DNA of 64,000 nt from Hirudinaria manillensis (Eukaryota; Annelida; Clitellata; Hirudinida; Hirudinidae), in contig CM067526.1 of the NCBI GenBank assembly GCA_034509925.1, positions 13,223,010 to 13,287,009 on the forward strand, written 5' to 3'. Position numbers and translations under genes: made by a program. The first letter of the stretch is position 1, and each line of letters opens with the position of its first letter. Below are positions 37,819 to 50,563 of this stretch, in pieces. The notes under the pieces are model-generated. The model made no database searches and was not told the DNA's origin. It was given only the letters and a program-made list of their open reading frames with translations.

Positions 37819-40800
37819 TCAATTGTCGGCTGAGTCACCTCTTTTCCTCAAATTGAGGTTGAATTCGTCATTCAACGCCGCCGTTTCGTCGTAATCGTCG
37901 TTGTTGTTGTCGGTTTTCCCGAGTATGGTCTTGTAGTCCTCCCATAGGCCGTGTATGAGTTCAGAGGCCACAAGATCGTTAGAGTTTTCGGCTGCCATCC
38001 TCAATATGAAACATCCGTCTCTGCGCAGATGATCCCTCACAAAGGTCATCACGTCTCTAGTCTGTTCTTTGCCAAGTTTTACAGTCACCAGAAGACGCTG
38101 CTTGATGTAACTCTCCTGGGAATATTAAAAAATTTTAAGAGATAACCGCGATTAATTTATTTTCTAGGGACAGGATTTTATTTATTAAGAATTCTGAATA
38201 AGAAATTGAATCAACATAACTTCATATTAATCAGCTTTGATAATCAAAATAAGAAAAAAAAACCCATAAAACAACTTCGGCACTATTCTACACGAACTCT
38301 TAGCGTTTACAAGTCGGTCTTGTAAAGTTGAACTCAACAGAAATTCCTACTGACATGACTGGAGATGCTAAGGCTGCTTCCTAGCCAAAAGAGGAAACTG
38401 GCCGTCGATGATACGGCTACTAGGACGAACCAAAACCAGATGAAGATGAAGATGATTTCGTAGAATAAGTTCATCGGGAGGACGCACTGAACTGTATGTC
38501 TGTGAACATTTCCTAGGACCCTGCAGTATGAGACATCATCTTTTCAAGTGATTTTTCAAAAAATTCGCATTTGACCCCAAATCGCGTACAATTCTACCCC
38601 CAACCTCAGCTCGAAATCGCAGATTGTAACACGAGGAAATCTGTGCGAAGTACTCCAAGCCTCGTCTCTGAGCATCTTCCTGATCACTTCGATCCCGTAG
38701 ATGTGGAATTCATTGCCGAGGAAGGCATTCAAGAGAAACAACTGGCCGATTACATTGGCAAGGTACAAGATCTGTTGGGTACAAGGTGCTGTTGTTGTGG
38801 GTTTTATTGTAATAACAATGGATCCTCTTAATGTTCAGCTGTAAATTTTGGGTAGAGAAAAGGTTTAGCTTTTTTCCCCTGTAGTTTCTATTCGAATTAT
38901 TTGTTTATCGTCGAATTTATTATCGCTATTTTGTTTGCCATATCCTGAATTCATTGGCAATCCCATCCAATTAACCCATAGCGAATGCTTAATAACCTTG
39001 ATGATAGCATAGACCAGAATAAGGTAGTTGCCTCTGAAGAAATACTGGAACGCTTTTTTGGCTCTCAGGCTCTGATTGTAGTCTCTGAGAAACCTCGACA
39101 TGTACTTGATCAGTGAGCTGTTAGATGTGGAGACGTCATTTTAAATTATTAATCACAACAAAGGTTACAATTTTTTACTACATAATTTGGGATAATTCGT
39201 TAAGAAATGAAGAGCTTTGAAAATTTCTGAAAACACACTTCATGACTTTTTCAGTTCCTTCGCCATAAGCTTTCTTCTGGCATTCGATGCAACCGTCGGT
39301 GATGTTGCTGACAATCATTCCTGACTTTCTGCTCAGCTTCTTCCATGTGAATCTGAATTTTCATTCGACTTTGAACGTTCACAACATTTTCGACGACAGA
39401 AGTATTTCAATGCAACCAGTCGACATTAGCTTAAACATTAAACCAAACTGCCAAATGAAACAATTAGTTACTGAATTAAAGTTTTAATTAACCAATAAAT
39501 AATAATATATTGTATAAATAAGTATATTGCATAACATTATAAGTTAGTAAAATTGGTCAATTACCTCGGAAGATAGAAAAGCAAAGCCTGCAGAGCCAAG
39601 AATAAAGGTATCCACTGGTAATAACTGATGAATTTCTTGGTCGTGTCACCCTCCTTTGGTAGGTAGGCTCTGTCAAATGGTACGTAGTGGGTGTTCGAAA
39701 CCCAACAAACCTGGATTACGAAAGAATTATTATATATTATATATCAATATTAATTTAATATATTTAACTATTGGGTTAAATTAATTAATCAAAGATATAA
39801 ATTAAATTAAAGATTTTTTAAAATTATTTTAAATTTAATATATTTAACTACTTGTTTAAATTAATTAATCAGAGATATAAATTAAACTAAAGATTTTTTA
39901 AAATTATTTTAAATTTAATATATTTAACTATTGGTTTAAATTAATTAATCACAAATATAAATTAAATTAAATTAAAGATTTTTTTTAAATTATCATGTTT
40001 AAAATTATTTTGAATCTTGGTTTCTGCTCGCCGAGCCAAGTCTACAAGTTGTGATGTGTTTTATCATTTTTCATTCAGATGTCGCGTTAGAAAGTAACAG
40101 ACACATTAACGAAGCCACTACTGGAGGAAGGGAGGTGTTTTTTTTATTTCTAACGGCAGTGTTGTGGTTGTTGTTGTTGTTGTTGTTGTTGTTGTTAATG
40201 CTGTTGTTGTTGTTGTTGTTGTTGTTAATAGTGTTGATAATGTTGTTGTTAATAGTGTTGATGATGTTGTTGTTAATAGTGTTGATGATGTTGTTTTCAA
40301 ACGTTGGACGACTAAAACGGTTGCAGATGATACTGAACACGTTTTGAAGATCAAAAAGATGATTTTGGAAGCGGCACTGTTGTTGTTGTTGTTCACTGTT
40401 GTTGCAGTTGTTTGTGTCTTTAATTTTGTTTGTTTGTTTTCAGAAGCAAAGAAAGGTATTCAAGCAGGAGCTCTGTTTTTTTATTTTAAATTATCGATTA
40501 AATTGATTTTAACAGCATAAAAATAAGCGTGTTTAAAAGTGGATGCGATAAGCATTTATTATTAAAATAAATAAATAAATAAATATTATTAAAACCGGTT
40601 GAACCCAGCCACTCTCGGTAAATTACTTTGTAATTGTATCGTTTATTGACACGCTACCTGATCAAATTCTAGTCGCACCTTGTCCAACTTACTTCTGTAC
40701 TACATCTTTTATGATTAATTCTTACAATATGCCACCTGTAAGAGTTAGACTCGCGATGCGAACAATTCTATTGAAACATTACGAATAAATAAATAAATAA

Positions 40801-41645
40801 ATAAATACAATAAATAGGATTAAATTATTAAAATATTAAAAACATCGAATATAGAAGGAGCACTTCACCCACAAGAGATAGACTCGCGATGTGAACAGTG
40901 TTAGGGCTAAGGTTAGGGTTAAGGTTAGGGTTAGGGTTAAGGTTAGGGTTAAGGTTAGGGTTAGGGTTAGGGTTAAGGTTAGGGTTAAGGTTAGGGTTAG
41001 GGTTAAGGTTAGGGTCAGGGTTAAGGTTAGGGTTAGGTTAAGGGTTAAGGTAAGGGTTAAGGTTAGGGTTAAGGTTAGGGTTAAGGTTAGGATATTCCAT
41101 TAAAACATTTCCTTATCCGTGAAACCACGTGACATCCATCTGGCATTGAAAGCCTAATGGGAAAATATTTAATGTCGATTGCTCAACAATAGACGCCTCT
41201 GGACCATCTAATGCACGTCATTTGTGAGTGCACGGACCCCTTGTCAGTTGGTGACAAATTGAGAACTATTTTTAAAGGTATTTACTTAAATTAATTTATT
41301 TTTCGTTTTATAAATTTTCATTCAGTTTGAATATTTACTGAATTTAATTTGAATATTCAGCGATTTCAATCTAATATTAAGTAAATTCAATTTAAATATT
41401 CAGTGATTTCAATTCCAGCACTAACTACTTATGACCTTTTCCGTATAGTCAACTTGACTGCCACTGAACTGTGAAGGACAGTAGCAAGTGATTGGTTCAT
41501 CCACGAAAAACCTGGTCGTCGAAAGAATGGCCACCAGCGACAAGATGTAGACCGTGTGTTTGCAGTTCAACTGGTCGCTGAAGCTGTCAGCACCGCCGAG
41601 TTTCGTGTGGCTGATGTCGCCGAATATGCCGAACAGTTTGTCCAT
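37819..41645 (-). CDS. Innexin B (gap junction protein, tandem paralogue of innexin A)
   Basis: Seven exons: 41436-41645, 39565-39710, 39239-39352, 38997-39117, 38605-38771, 38355-38520, 37819-38115. They give 1221 nt, or 406 residues. It begins [18 protein letters not shown], has YYQW at 100-103 and [11 protein letters not shown] before TM4, and shares the ESYIKQRLL tail motif with its neighbour. Exons 1, 3, 5 and 6 have exactly the lengths of those in innexin A (210, 114, 167, 166 nt), and intron phases agree throughout. Exon 4 is 21 nt shorter. The C-terminal tail differs most and carries an Asn/Asp run. Intron 1 (39711-41435) is enlarged by repeats, including the telomere-like block. The role is gap junction or hemichannel formation; the two paralogues may form heteromers, which is inference. 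Confidence 0.9.
39752..39990. repeat. 80-bp tandem repeat, three copies, in innexin B intron 1
   Basis: An AT-only unit with a period of exactly 80 bp between the first two copies and again between the next two (TATTTAACTA at 39761, 39841 and 39921). Confidence 0.85.
40163..40296. repeat. (GTT)n and GTTGAT/GTTAATA compound array
   Basis: GTT-rich runs and a repeated GTTGTTAATAGTGTTGATGAT-like unit in innexin B intron 1. Confidence 0.85.
40741..41108. repeat. Duplicated segment, one copy interrupted by the telomere-like block
   Basis: The uninterrupted copy (about 40735-40780) reads TAGACTCGCGATGCGAACA then ATTCTATTGAAACATT. The second copy has TAGACTCGCGATGTGAACA at 40879-40897. It resumes with ATTCCATTAAAACATT at about 41093-41108, with the telomere-like block between the halves. 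Confidence 0.7.
40900..41091. repeat. Interstitial telomere-like repeat block
   Basis: About 190 bp of mixed TTAGGG and TTAAGG units, all in one orientation, lie in intron 1 of innexin B. The G-rich strand is the plus strand. The units are interspersed rather than a pure array. Confidence 0.9.
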
Positions 41646-42739
41646 ACCTTCGATGTCTCTCGGGGTATTGACTTAATGGGTATTGTTGTTGTTGTCGGGG
41701 GAGGAGTCTTGTTTTGTATTCTTTTTTGTATCTTCAGAGTTGTTTTTTACTCGATGATTGCTTGTCGGTTGGTTTTCAATCCTTGGCGGTTCCTTTCATC
41801 AGATCAGACCTGCAATGACAAATGTTTGTTTAGGTTAAATAATCTGAATTAGTTCCTTAAATATATTGAAAAAAAAGTGAAATTAAAAAAAAATTAGCAA
41901 ATGTCAACCCCATACTCTATCATCATCGAACCGAAATGCCGCTAATTTCAAATTTAACAAAACTACATGTACGTGACATGAAAATATTCACTCTATTCCA
42001 AATAAAATTCTAGTTTTTAAATATCAAAATCATCTGCAAAAACCTACGAATCATAATCAAGACAGCACATCCACAACAACTCTCTCTCTCTCTCTCTCGG
42101 CAATCAAAAAGTAACCGAAAATTTGAAAATGTCCCGAGCTTAAAGAGACGTAACCTTTTTAACAGCTCAGTCAACAAAGTACAATTGGATCTGAAAACAT
42201 TTGGAAGACACGCCACCTCTACAGACCTGTTGACAATTTAGGCTCGGAACGATGGCTTTGTAGACTCTAGTTCACTGTTGTATCAATGTTGTCGTAAATG
42301 GTGGGCCTTCATGTTGGATGTCGGATTTATAATTGAATATTCAAATCATTAATTCTTTTATTTGTTAAGTTAATTATCCAGTTAAGTAATAAATGGTTTA
42401 TATTTTATGCTCGTACACTTGTATCACTTAAGATGGCATTTTGTTGCAATTTTTAATAAATTATATTTTAAAATTATGTTCTCAGCATTGTTAGTTCGAA
42501 TGTAATTCTACGGAAATTTGGTTAATTATAAATTTAAGGATTTAAATTTAATTTGGACGTTAATCAGTAATCGGCCAAAATAACAATATCATCATCACCA
42601 CCACCACCATCGTGTCGTCGTCATCATCATCATCATCATAATCCCCAGATAATAAGTCATTCTATGTTGTCACCGCTTAGGATAAATAAACTCCGTGTAA
42701 CTGAACTCCACCAACCGTGATGATGATGATGATGATAAC

Positions 42740-42775
<36 letters not shown>

Positions 42776-44816
42776 TTCGATTAAGCATTCGAAAAAATGG
42801 CAGACAAGACAAAATATGATCAAATTTTTTCTAATTTTCCCTGATTATAAAATAAAAAATTATTTCCAATAAATATTTAAACTTCCATATTTCAACATTC
42901 CAACATGGCCGCGCCTTTTAGCCGTGAAATTTTACATTCATTCCCCAGATGGGAGGAGTCATTGAAATGTCGTTCAATTTAAATTTCAATCGATAGGTGG
43001 CAGGACCGCAGGACCAAGTGATCGTAAAAATAAAGAAATAATTAATTAACTCGTGAATAATTCATCAGTAATTATAAAAAATTATAATATTAATTAAATT
43101 TTTATCAAAATCTCCGTTGCTTAAGTATCAACGACATCAGGCAGATTTTGTAGAGATTTGTGTCGCGTGGTTGCTCAAACGAAGATAAACATTTCTTTCA
43201 CTTTTCGTTTATTTTCGTGTTTATTTTCAACCTTTTAATTGTCCAACTGAGACCAGTTTAATTACGTACGAACCTCGTACGAAGTACTTGTACTAAGAAC
43301 GTTGGCACTGATTTGTACAGTGTACACAGTATACAGAAAGTATAAAATGATTCACAGATCACACGAGCGCCGGCACTATTACTACTGCTTGGCTCCTTAT
43401 CTTATGGACTTGTCTTCGAGCTCGACTTGGTTGATCACCATCGTCAACGTCGTCATCAGCAGCGAGAAGTCACTACCAGGAGACTAATTGGATAGATTTA
43501 AGGAGGTTAGCGAACGTTGACCTTAGTTATTAAAGTTCATCAAAGTTCATCAGGTCCAAAAAGTTAATGTAATCCGAATGCCAGATTCTATTGATGGTTA
43601 ATAGTTTTCATTGTCAGTAAATGTGATTTACGTCCGATTAATCCTATTTAAAATATCCATTAGAACAACCAATTTACTGGGTTTAGCGATTATTTCTCGA
43701 TAATTGCATCAAATTAAGATTGATTTTTTTTATGATTACCGGCACCGCTTACACATCACGTTCTCCATTCTGTTGCGATGGTTTCTCGTCAGCGTCAGTA
43801 ACAACAACAGACTCGTGTCTTGTTTTGATTCCTTTGTTTATTCTTCTTCTTCTTCTGGTACTCCTTTTGCGATGACGTGACCCGCTAAAATAAAATGTCT
43901 TTCTTTGGAACGAGAAAGAAATTTAAAAAAAAAACGTTCCTCGTGAAATATTCATTCGTTTGAGTCCTCTTAGAACTTAAATCTGAATAGAATTTTCATC
44001 CGGAATTGAAGGAAATATCTCGTTTCTTTTCATTGTCGGGAAGTTATTCAACCACCTTTCTTTGCAATAAATAAATCCATAAAAATGCCGACCTTTAAAT
44101 CTTGAAATATTACATAGGCAAAGAATTTTTTGAATCCCGAGCAACCTGGTATCTTTCGAAGTCATGATTAAACATTAAATTGATTGAAATTGAATCAAAA
44201 CTGACAGCTAAAAGTCCCGCGGGTGTGTTTTCGTTTTAATTCGTTTTAAACTTTTTGTTTACAAACCTTTAAAATCTTGAAAATATTTTTGAAATTCGAG
44301 AAACGATTCTCTTTTTAAAACGGTTTAAACGTTTTTAAGACTTCTGCAGCATTTGAATATTCAATGTTATTATTTGCTATTGTTATTATTACTATTAGTC
44401 ATCATCATCAAATTATTATTATTATCATTTATTTTTTGCAAATTACAATTTATATCACCAAATGAACGGTTTCGAATGATTTTTTTTTTTAATGAGAGAA
44501 CGTCTGCAATCAACAGACCCCAAAAATTCACTTCGAAATTCTCTAACGACGTGAATGACAAACACTAATTTAAAAAAAAATAACAACAACAACAAATGGT
44601 GACGTGGCGATTTCAACAAGCTAAGTTGGCACAGGTTCAATACATACGACGTGCATAAAACAAATTACATCACCAACGATAGCAACAACATCCAACAATC
44701 CTTATACTATTAATCTTCAGAACCCAATAGCTCCTGAAACTACCAACCCAACCAAGCCACCAACCAATCTCTTGAAATCAATCAATCAAAGCGATTGAAA
44801 CCATCACCAACTGGCA
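41646..44816. other. Intergenic spacer, innexin B to Mieap-like gene
   Basis: This 3.2-kb AT-rich spacer lies between divergent genes. It contains ATC/GAT microsatellites near 42591-42638 and 42718-42735 and an ATT array at 42741-42771. Short open frames such as 43302-43487 have no recognisable similarity. Upstream elements of both neighbours must lie here. Confidence 0.45.
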
Positions 44817-45810
44817 ATGTTCTACAGCGGTCAGCGAATGGTAGAGAACTTCTTCAAGAGAGCGAGGTTGCGAAGATCAAAGAGGTCGCGTGCCTCGTTC
44901 AGGAACTCCGTGGTCGGACCGTCCAAGCAGGAGTTTAGCTCGCAGGTGGCCGACGACGACCAGTGTCTGACTCAGCCGATGGACCAGAGCGATGCCAAAC
45001 TTATACTCGAAAAGCAGCCTTCTCTTCGAAAGAGCCAACGTTGGAGGCAGAGCTTTGCCAGGAGGTCGAGAAAGGCAAAAAGCCAAGAAGAGATTGTCGT
45101 CGTAGGAGGTTGGTATCATAATCATATTCATAATGTAATCATAATTATAATCATAACCACGACCATGTTCGCAGCGTATAGGATTGTTAGGTATTATTGA
45201 CGCCATCAATATCAGAATCATCTCTAATTTGATCTAGAAAGGATAGTGGATCGTGAAGTACCTAATGGGTTGGTCTCTGTAGGGCTACGAGGCGTCGTTA
45301 GGCCAAGAGAGATAGTGGTATGTGGACATGTTAGGCTTGTTGGCTGGTTTGCAAGAGCGTGTGGTTAATGTCAGGAAGGTTTATTATGGCTATATATACA
45401 TCCGCTTTGATCTCCGTGACATTTTTCTGCGTAAAATATAGAACCTTATAAAAAAAAAACAAACAAAAACAACACAATTCTAACATTTTCAATATCACCA
45501 TCAACTTCTTAGACTCCATCTTGAATTCATTCATTCTATTCTCTTCATGATCTTTCCATCTCCTGCTTTTATTCTCTTCAAAATTCCTCTTCAATTTCAA
45601 AGCCCAGTAAGTGATGAGTAGGCAGGAAATCCTACGAACGCATGTTTTAAACGTTTGCAGAGGTTTTTGGGGACAGAACAACAAACATCTCTTGGTCGTC
45701 AAACTTCTGTAAACATGACATTTATGACGTTGCATTGGTTCTCTCTCTTATTTGTGAAAGCAAAATGGATAATCACAATTATCGCTATTATTTATAATTT
45801 TCATTTAATA

Positions 45811-45846
<36 letters not shown>

Positions 45847-48800
45847 GTGATAATAACAATAATCATAATAATGGCAATAATAATAATAATATTAATAATA
45901 ATAATGGCAATAATAATAATAATAATCATAATAATAATAATAATAAACGATTCAACCTAATTAACTTTACTAATACCGTGATAGAACCTGAACAAACTCG
46001 TAAAGTTTAATTTACCAAAAAAAAATGTAAGCTTTAAATTCCCTTCCAGGTTCTCAAATTCCTTAAAAAGCCTCGAATTTTTGGCAGATTTTCTTTGCAA
46101 CGAATTCATTTTCTCTGGCACGAATTTGAAAATGTTTTGTTGCTTATAAAAACCGCTGGAAGCTTCGAGAGTAGGGACTGCCATTAGCTGTAATGCTTCA
46201 AATACTTCTGGAATTAACTGGCTGCTGGTAACAATCCTAAAAATAAATTGTAATTTGTAAACAAAATCCTTTCTGACCGAAGTTATCGGTGATGCCTGAT
46301 TGGCTGGAGTTTCCATCCTTGGTAACTTGACTCAGTACTTATTTTTCATCTCTACATTCATTCATCTCCAACTCCCTCTCTCGTTCCTGCATTTGAATAT
46401 CTGTGTGCTTGTGTCCGTGTGGACGTGATTTAATCGATTTACGCGTGTACATGTGGATGTGGATGAATTTGACGATCCATCACCATGACTATGCGTCACC
46501 CATCTGGATCGTCGCCATCATCACCTAACCTTGAACTCGGCATAGGAAGCCAGAGCCAACCCAACCAGTGATTCAGTGAAAATTCAGCTTTTCATTTCAA
46601 TCGCTTTCAGGCCTCGCGAATTCAAAATGGTAATTTCAGAATTGTTCTTTGAGATTCTCGAGGATGGATGAGTTGATGGATAGATAAATGGATGAACTTC
46701 AAACCAGCGTCGTCATCATCGTCATCATGACCAACATCACCATCTTTTTCTTCTAGTTGTTTAAACTACTAGACGTTTTAGCCATTTCGATTTACGTCAA
46801 GCCGCGTGGGTTACACTGAACTGGTTCTGTGCCACTTGGTGAATAATGAGATAATCCGCAGAGATGGAGGAGAGATGCTGGATAAAAAAGGAGAGAGTCA
46901 GAGAAGAAAATGAGGAATGGAGTTATCGTTTTAGTTTTGAGAAGAATTTGCGCATCCAAGCACGGACGGTCTGCTTGCCAAGTCGAGTAAATTGTGATCC
47001 AACTTTGGCAGCTTTGACGATGGCACTGGAAATGACGATCGCTCGTTGATGACGATCAGCAAAAGTACCAAAACAAGAAAGACAAGCAGCTTCCACAATG
47101 GAGATTTAATAAATTCACTCCATAAACATCACCACAACAGTCAAAGCCAACCATAGAAAATTCATTCCCGAGACATCGTTTAATATACAATGTCGCAGCA
47201 ATAAACTTTGACTCAACCTAAATTGAACGTAACGGGCGCTGGCACATCGAGCTCGCGCGCACCGACCAACAACTACATCTGTTGTTGTGTATTGTAGTCT
47301 TCCCTGGTTCTCTACATCTTTCGATGTGGATTACCAACTCCTAAGTTCTCTAAAAGCTTTCAAACGGTTTTTCGCTTTCTATCGCTGTCGCCGCTACCAC
47401 AGATACCTCTGAAGCTGGCGTTTTAACTGACTCTGACAAGTCTTAAAAGGCTCTTAGTTTGATATTTGCGTAACTTTGGAACTCGAGCCCGACGATATTT
47501 GTTTCTAATCTCGGAACTCGCTCCATCAACAAACTCTTTCGTTTTTTTGGTTTTTTCTTAGACTCCATTAATTGTGGAGTTTCATTCTCAAGGTTATTGC
47601 TCATCAACAGGCCGACAGTTGAGGTGGGTTGATCGATTGAGATAATTTAATCTTCTGTGTAAATTATTACGAGAGAATATCAAAACACTTAAAAGCGTTG
47701 AGCACTAAAATTCGGCAGCTGACCTACTTACTTCGGAAGGCTGGATTTCATTCGATTCCCAACTTTCAGAGAGAGACAAAATTTATCACGCTGGCCCCTG
47801 ACAAACTGGCTGAGATTTTCAAACTATTCGATTATTTTTGCCGAATACTGCTAGTGAATTGTGCGGCATTTTAAAATAAGAATAACAAAAGCAAGAATTG
47901 AAGTTAAAGATGGGTTAAGTTTTAAAGTGCGATAAGTGTTTGCTTAGCGAAACTTCCTCACCATATTTATATTTTAAAAGAAATATTAGGAAATCCAAAA
48001 TTAACAGGCCCTTTTTCCATTCATCCAAAACGAAGACATCGCATCAACGTGTCTGTTGTTTACAAATTTGTTTTCTACGACCCTCTAACAAGAGATGATG
48101 AGTATCCCTATACAAGCAGAGTTACCGCTACGAACCAACTGCAGATGGTTCCTACATTCAATCAAACATATTTTTACACTTCCTGGGTTCTCAGATTCAA
48201 TTGATCCTTGAGATTGTTTCTATTTTGTGTCGACCCAGTATGTGAACGGTAATGTTTTACTGCCAGTGGACGCACAGATGCCGATGATTTCATCAAGTAA
48301 GGTCAGGCCACGAACTGCCGATCCTCGAAAACTCGACATGGAGGGCAGCACCAACGTTGAACTGCTTTCATACAAGTGAGTTAAAGATCATTCAGTGCCT
48401 ACATTCAAAGATTAAATTGGTCCCTTGCTAGGTAGTTGTTTCAGTGAAATTTTAACCTGGTACATTTCAACATCATGACTTGAAATCATAAATTGCAAAG
48501 AATATTATGTTAAAAACATGCAAACCCTCCTTATATTGGGAAAATGAAACCATTGACATTAATTTAAATTAAGCATTAAAGCAATGGAGTCACTAATGAA
48601 GCACCCATTTATTGTGCAGGACAGAAGGTGCTCTTAGGATCGAAGAGAAGGAAAGGCTGGAAACTGAATCAAAGATGGTGGAACTGTTAAAAGATGAGGT
48701 GACCAACCTCAGAAGACAACTCAAGAAACAGGAAGAAATAGTTGCCAGTGTCCAAGCCAGAGAGGAGGCACTGCAACAAAGGTAGTGATTGTAAACTTTC

Positions 48801-50081
48801 ACAATTATTAGATAATGCACCATTACATCTTACAGCACCATTAAACCTGATTTGTTCACTGCCCAAAAAACTCTAACAACTAGGAAATATTAATCAAGAG
48901 CTTCACAAATAGTTCTTGAATTCATCTCCAGGTTGTCAGAGCAAGCCAGGAAACAGCTGGAAAAAGGCTCGAGATTCGAGGATTTGAGTCTTGGCCAAAA
49001 CAGACCCACGCAACTCATAGAAAAATATGGCAACCTGTACTCGGAGAGCAGACTGGATGCCCTCGATGCTCTTGATGAACTCCCAGAAATTGGAGAGTCT
49101 GATGACCTCAAGAACAAACTTCTCCTTTCCATCATTGTGGTAATTGGATTCCTGTTGTCTTTGGACCTTCACCAACTGCCACATCATTGTTACAAATTAG
49201 TAACAACATGGTGTTGTTGAAGTAATTGGCCAATTATTTATGACCTCATCATTTATGTTTCTCAAACATTCTACAAAACAGTGACTCTACAATATATCTC
49301 AAAATTAACCAGAGCTACATAAGTATTAATGTCTTGACTTGCATTTATTGAATTTAGTTTGAACCTTAGGAGACTCGGACCATGCAAGCCTCTGGCACGA
49401 TCACAGTGACATCTGCATTTTTTTCACCCCTGCAGCTCAGTTTCCGTTCTGCCCAGAAATCTCTACTCGACCTGAGAGCCAAGTTGAGAGAACTGCTCCA
49501 CATTCCTCGGATCCTACAGAGCGGTCAGACTCCCTTGTGCCATGCAGTCAGGGATTTGGAGGAGGAGGTCGGCCTCTATCTGAGAAAGACCGTGGAAAAA
49601 CACGACTTGTCCAAAAACTACAATGTCAGTAAAACCTAAGCAGTTGTGTGATAAAAGTAAAATTTCCAAAAGCTGCCATATTGTTTAAGAAGACATTTAA
49701 GTTCAGATGCTCACAATGGCCATTGACATTGTTTCAAAAGTGGATGAAATGTTCTTTGCCAGATTTAAGTGAACTTTGCACTTAATTTCAAACCAGGAGG
49801 TGAGCGACAAAGTCTGGTCGACACTCTTCGATTATCCTGCACTCAAGGAATGCAAAGGATTGAAGAAGTACATCGCAGAGTGCATCTCGACTGCCTGGGC
49901 ACTCACGATCCAGAATCCACCGCTGATGATAAACTATGAGCCGGGAGATTTCGACGAGGACAGGCACGCGCGGTTCCACACGTCCGATCCGGAGTCGACT
50001 TCCATCGGATCCTTTTTGTGGCCGACTCTCACCGAGGGAGAAAAGGGTGCCTGCGTCAGCAAGGGCATCGTCATAACGTGA
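44817..50081 (+). CDS. Mieap_C-domain protein (mitochondria-eating protein-like)
   Basis: Six exons: 44817-45108, 48267-48375, 48620-48781, 48932-49139, 49436-49624, 49797-50081. They give 1245 nt, or 414 residues. The N terminus is Arg/Ser/Lys-rich (KRARLRRSKRSRASF). A coiled coil follows (about 135-195: EEKERLETESKMVELLKDEV...). The C-terminal two thirds resemble the Mieap_C family: YGNLYSESRLDALDAL, SFRSAQKSLLDLRAKLRELL, YLRKTVEKHDLSKN, IQNPPLMINYEPGDFDE, RFHTSDPES, FLWPTL, KGIVIT. In mammals Mieap (SPATA18) is a p53-induced protein acting in mitochondrial quality control. Exon 1 joins across a 3.16-kb intron in matching phase, but that link is the weakest part of the model. The final TGA overlaps a possible donor (AC|GTGAGA), so a further 3' exon cannot be excluded. 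Confidence 0.72.
45809..45952. repeat. (AAT)n microsatellite with interruptions
   Basis: About 140 bp of AAT-type triplets in the long intron 1 of the Mieap-like gene. Confidence 0.85.
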
Positions 50082-50120
50082 GAGTTGTTGCCAGGAGGAG
50101 TCATAGTGAATGTGGATTAA

Positions 50121-50126
50121 AATAAA
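50121..50126 (+). terminator. Candidate poly(A) signal of the Mieap-like gene
   Basis: An AATAAA lies 40 nt after the stop at 50081. A second one occurs at 50253-50258. Both lie before the converging PSMG4 gene, whose stop is at 50562. Confidence 0.45.
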
Positions 50127-50557
50127 TTAATTTGAAAACTTAAAAATGTTGGCCAGAGATTGACGATTTTAAGCAATTAGAGAATTTGTGCTGTCCATTT
50201 TGTTGATTGTTATTTTTGGTCAGCTTAAAGATGTTGTATTCAGCTCTCCTAAAATAAAGTCTATTTTTGCTTGTTTTGTACCAACATTGCTAAATATTAA
50301 CAAGTCTCAATATTATCAATATTGGTGAAGCTAGTGACCATCCAGACCTATTATTTCATATACATTCCTCTTATACCAAGTATACTCTTTTGGCCAAGTC
50401 ACACTAACATGTAAAACAACAAAACAGAAAAGTCAGGTCGCCAAACTTATAAGTATGTAGATGACCTGTCAGCTTCCAAATTCTTACCTAAATAAGCTTG
50501 AATTTCAAAGTTTATCACAGAATGGTGAGGTTTACATGACTCAGCACAAACAAAATC

Positions 50558-50563
50558 TTTATT
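50558..50563 (-). terminator. Poly(A) signal overlapping the PSMG4 stop codon
   Basis: On the minus strand the TAA stop (50562-50564) runs directly into AATAAA, sharing two bases. If used, the 3' UTR is only the distance to the cleavage site. Confidence 0.55.

Noticed and set aside
40891-41103. 70-residue protein of repeated Arg-Val-Lys-Val
   Set aside because: It is only a translation of the telomere-like repeat in an intron.
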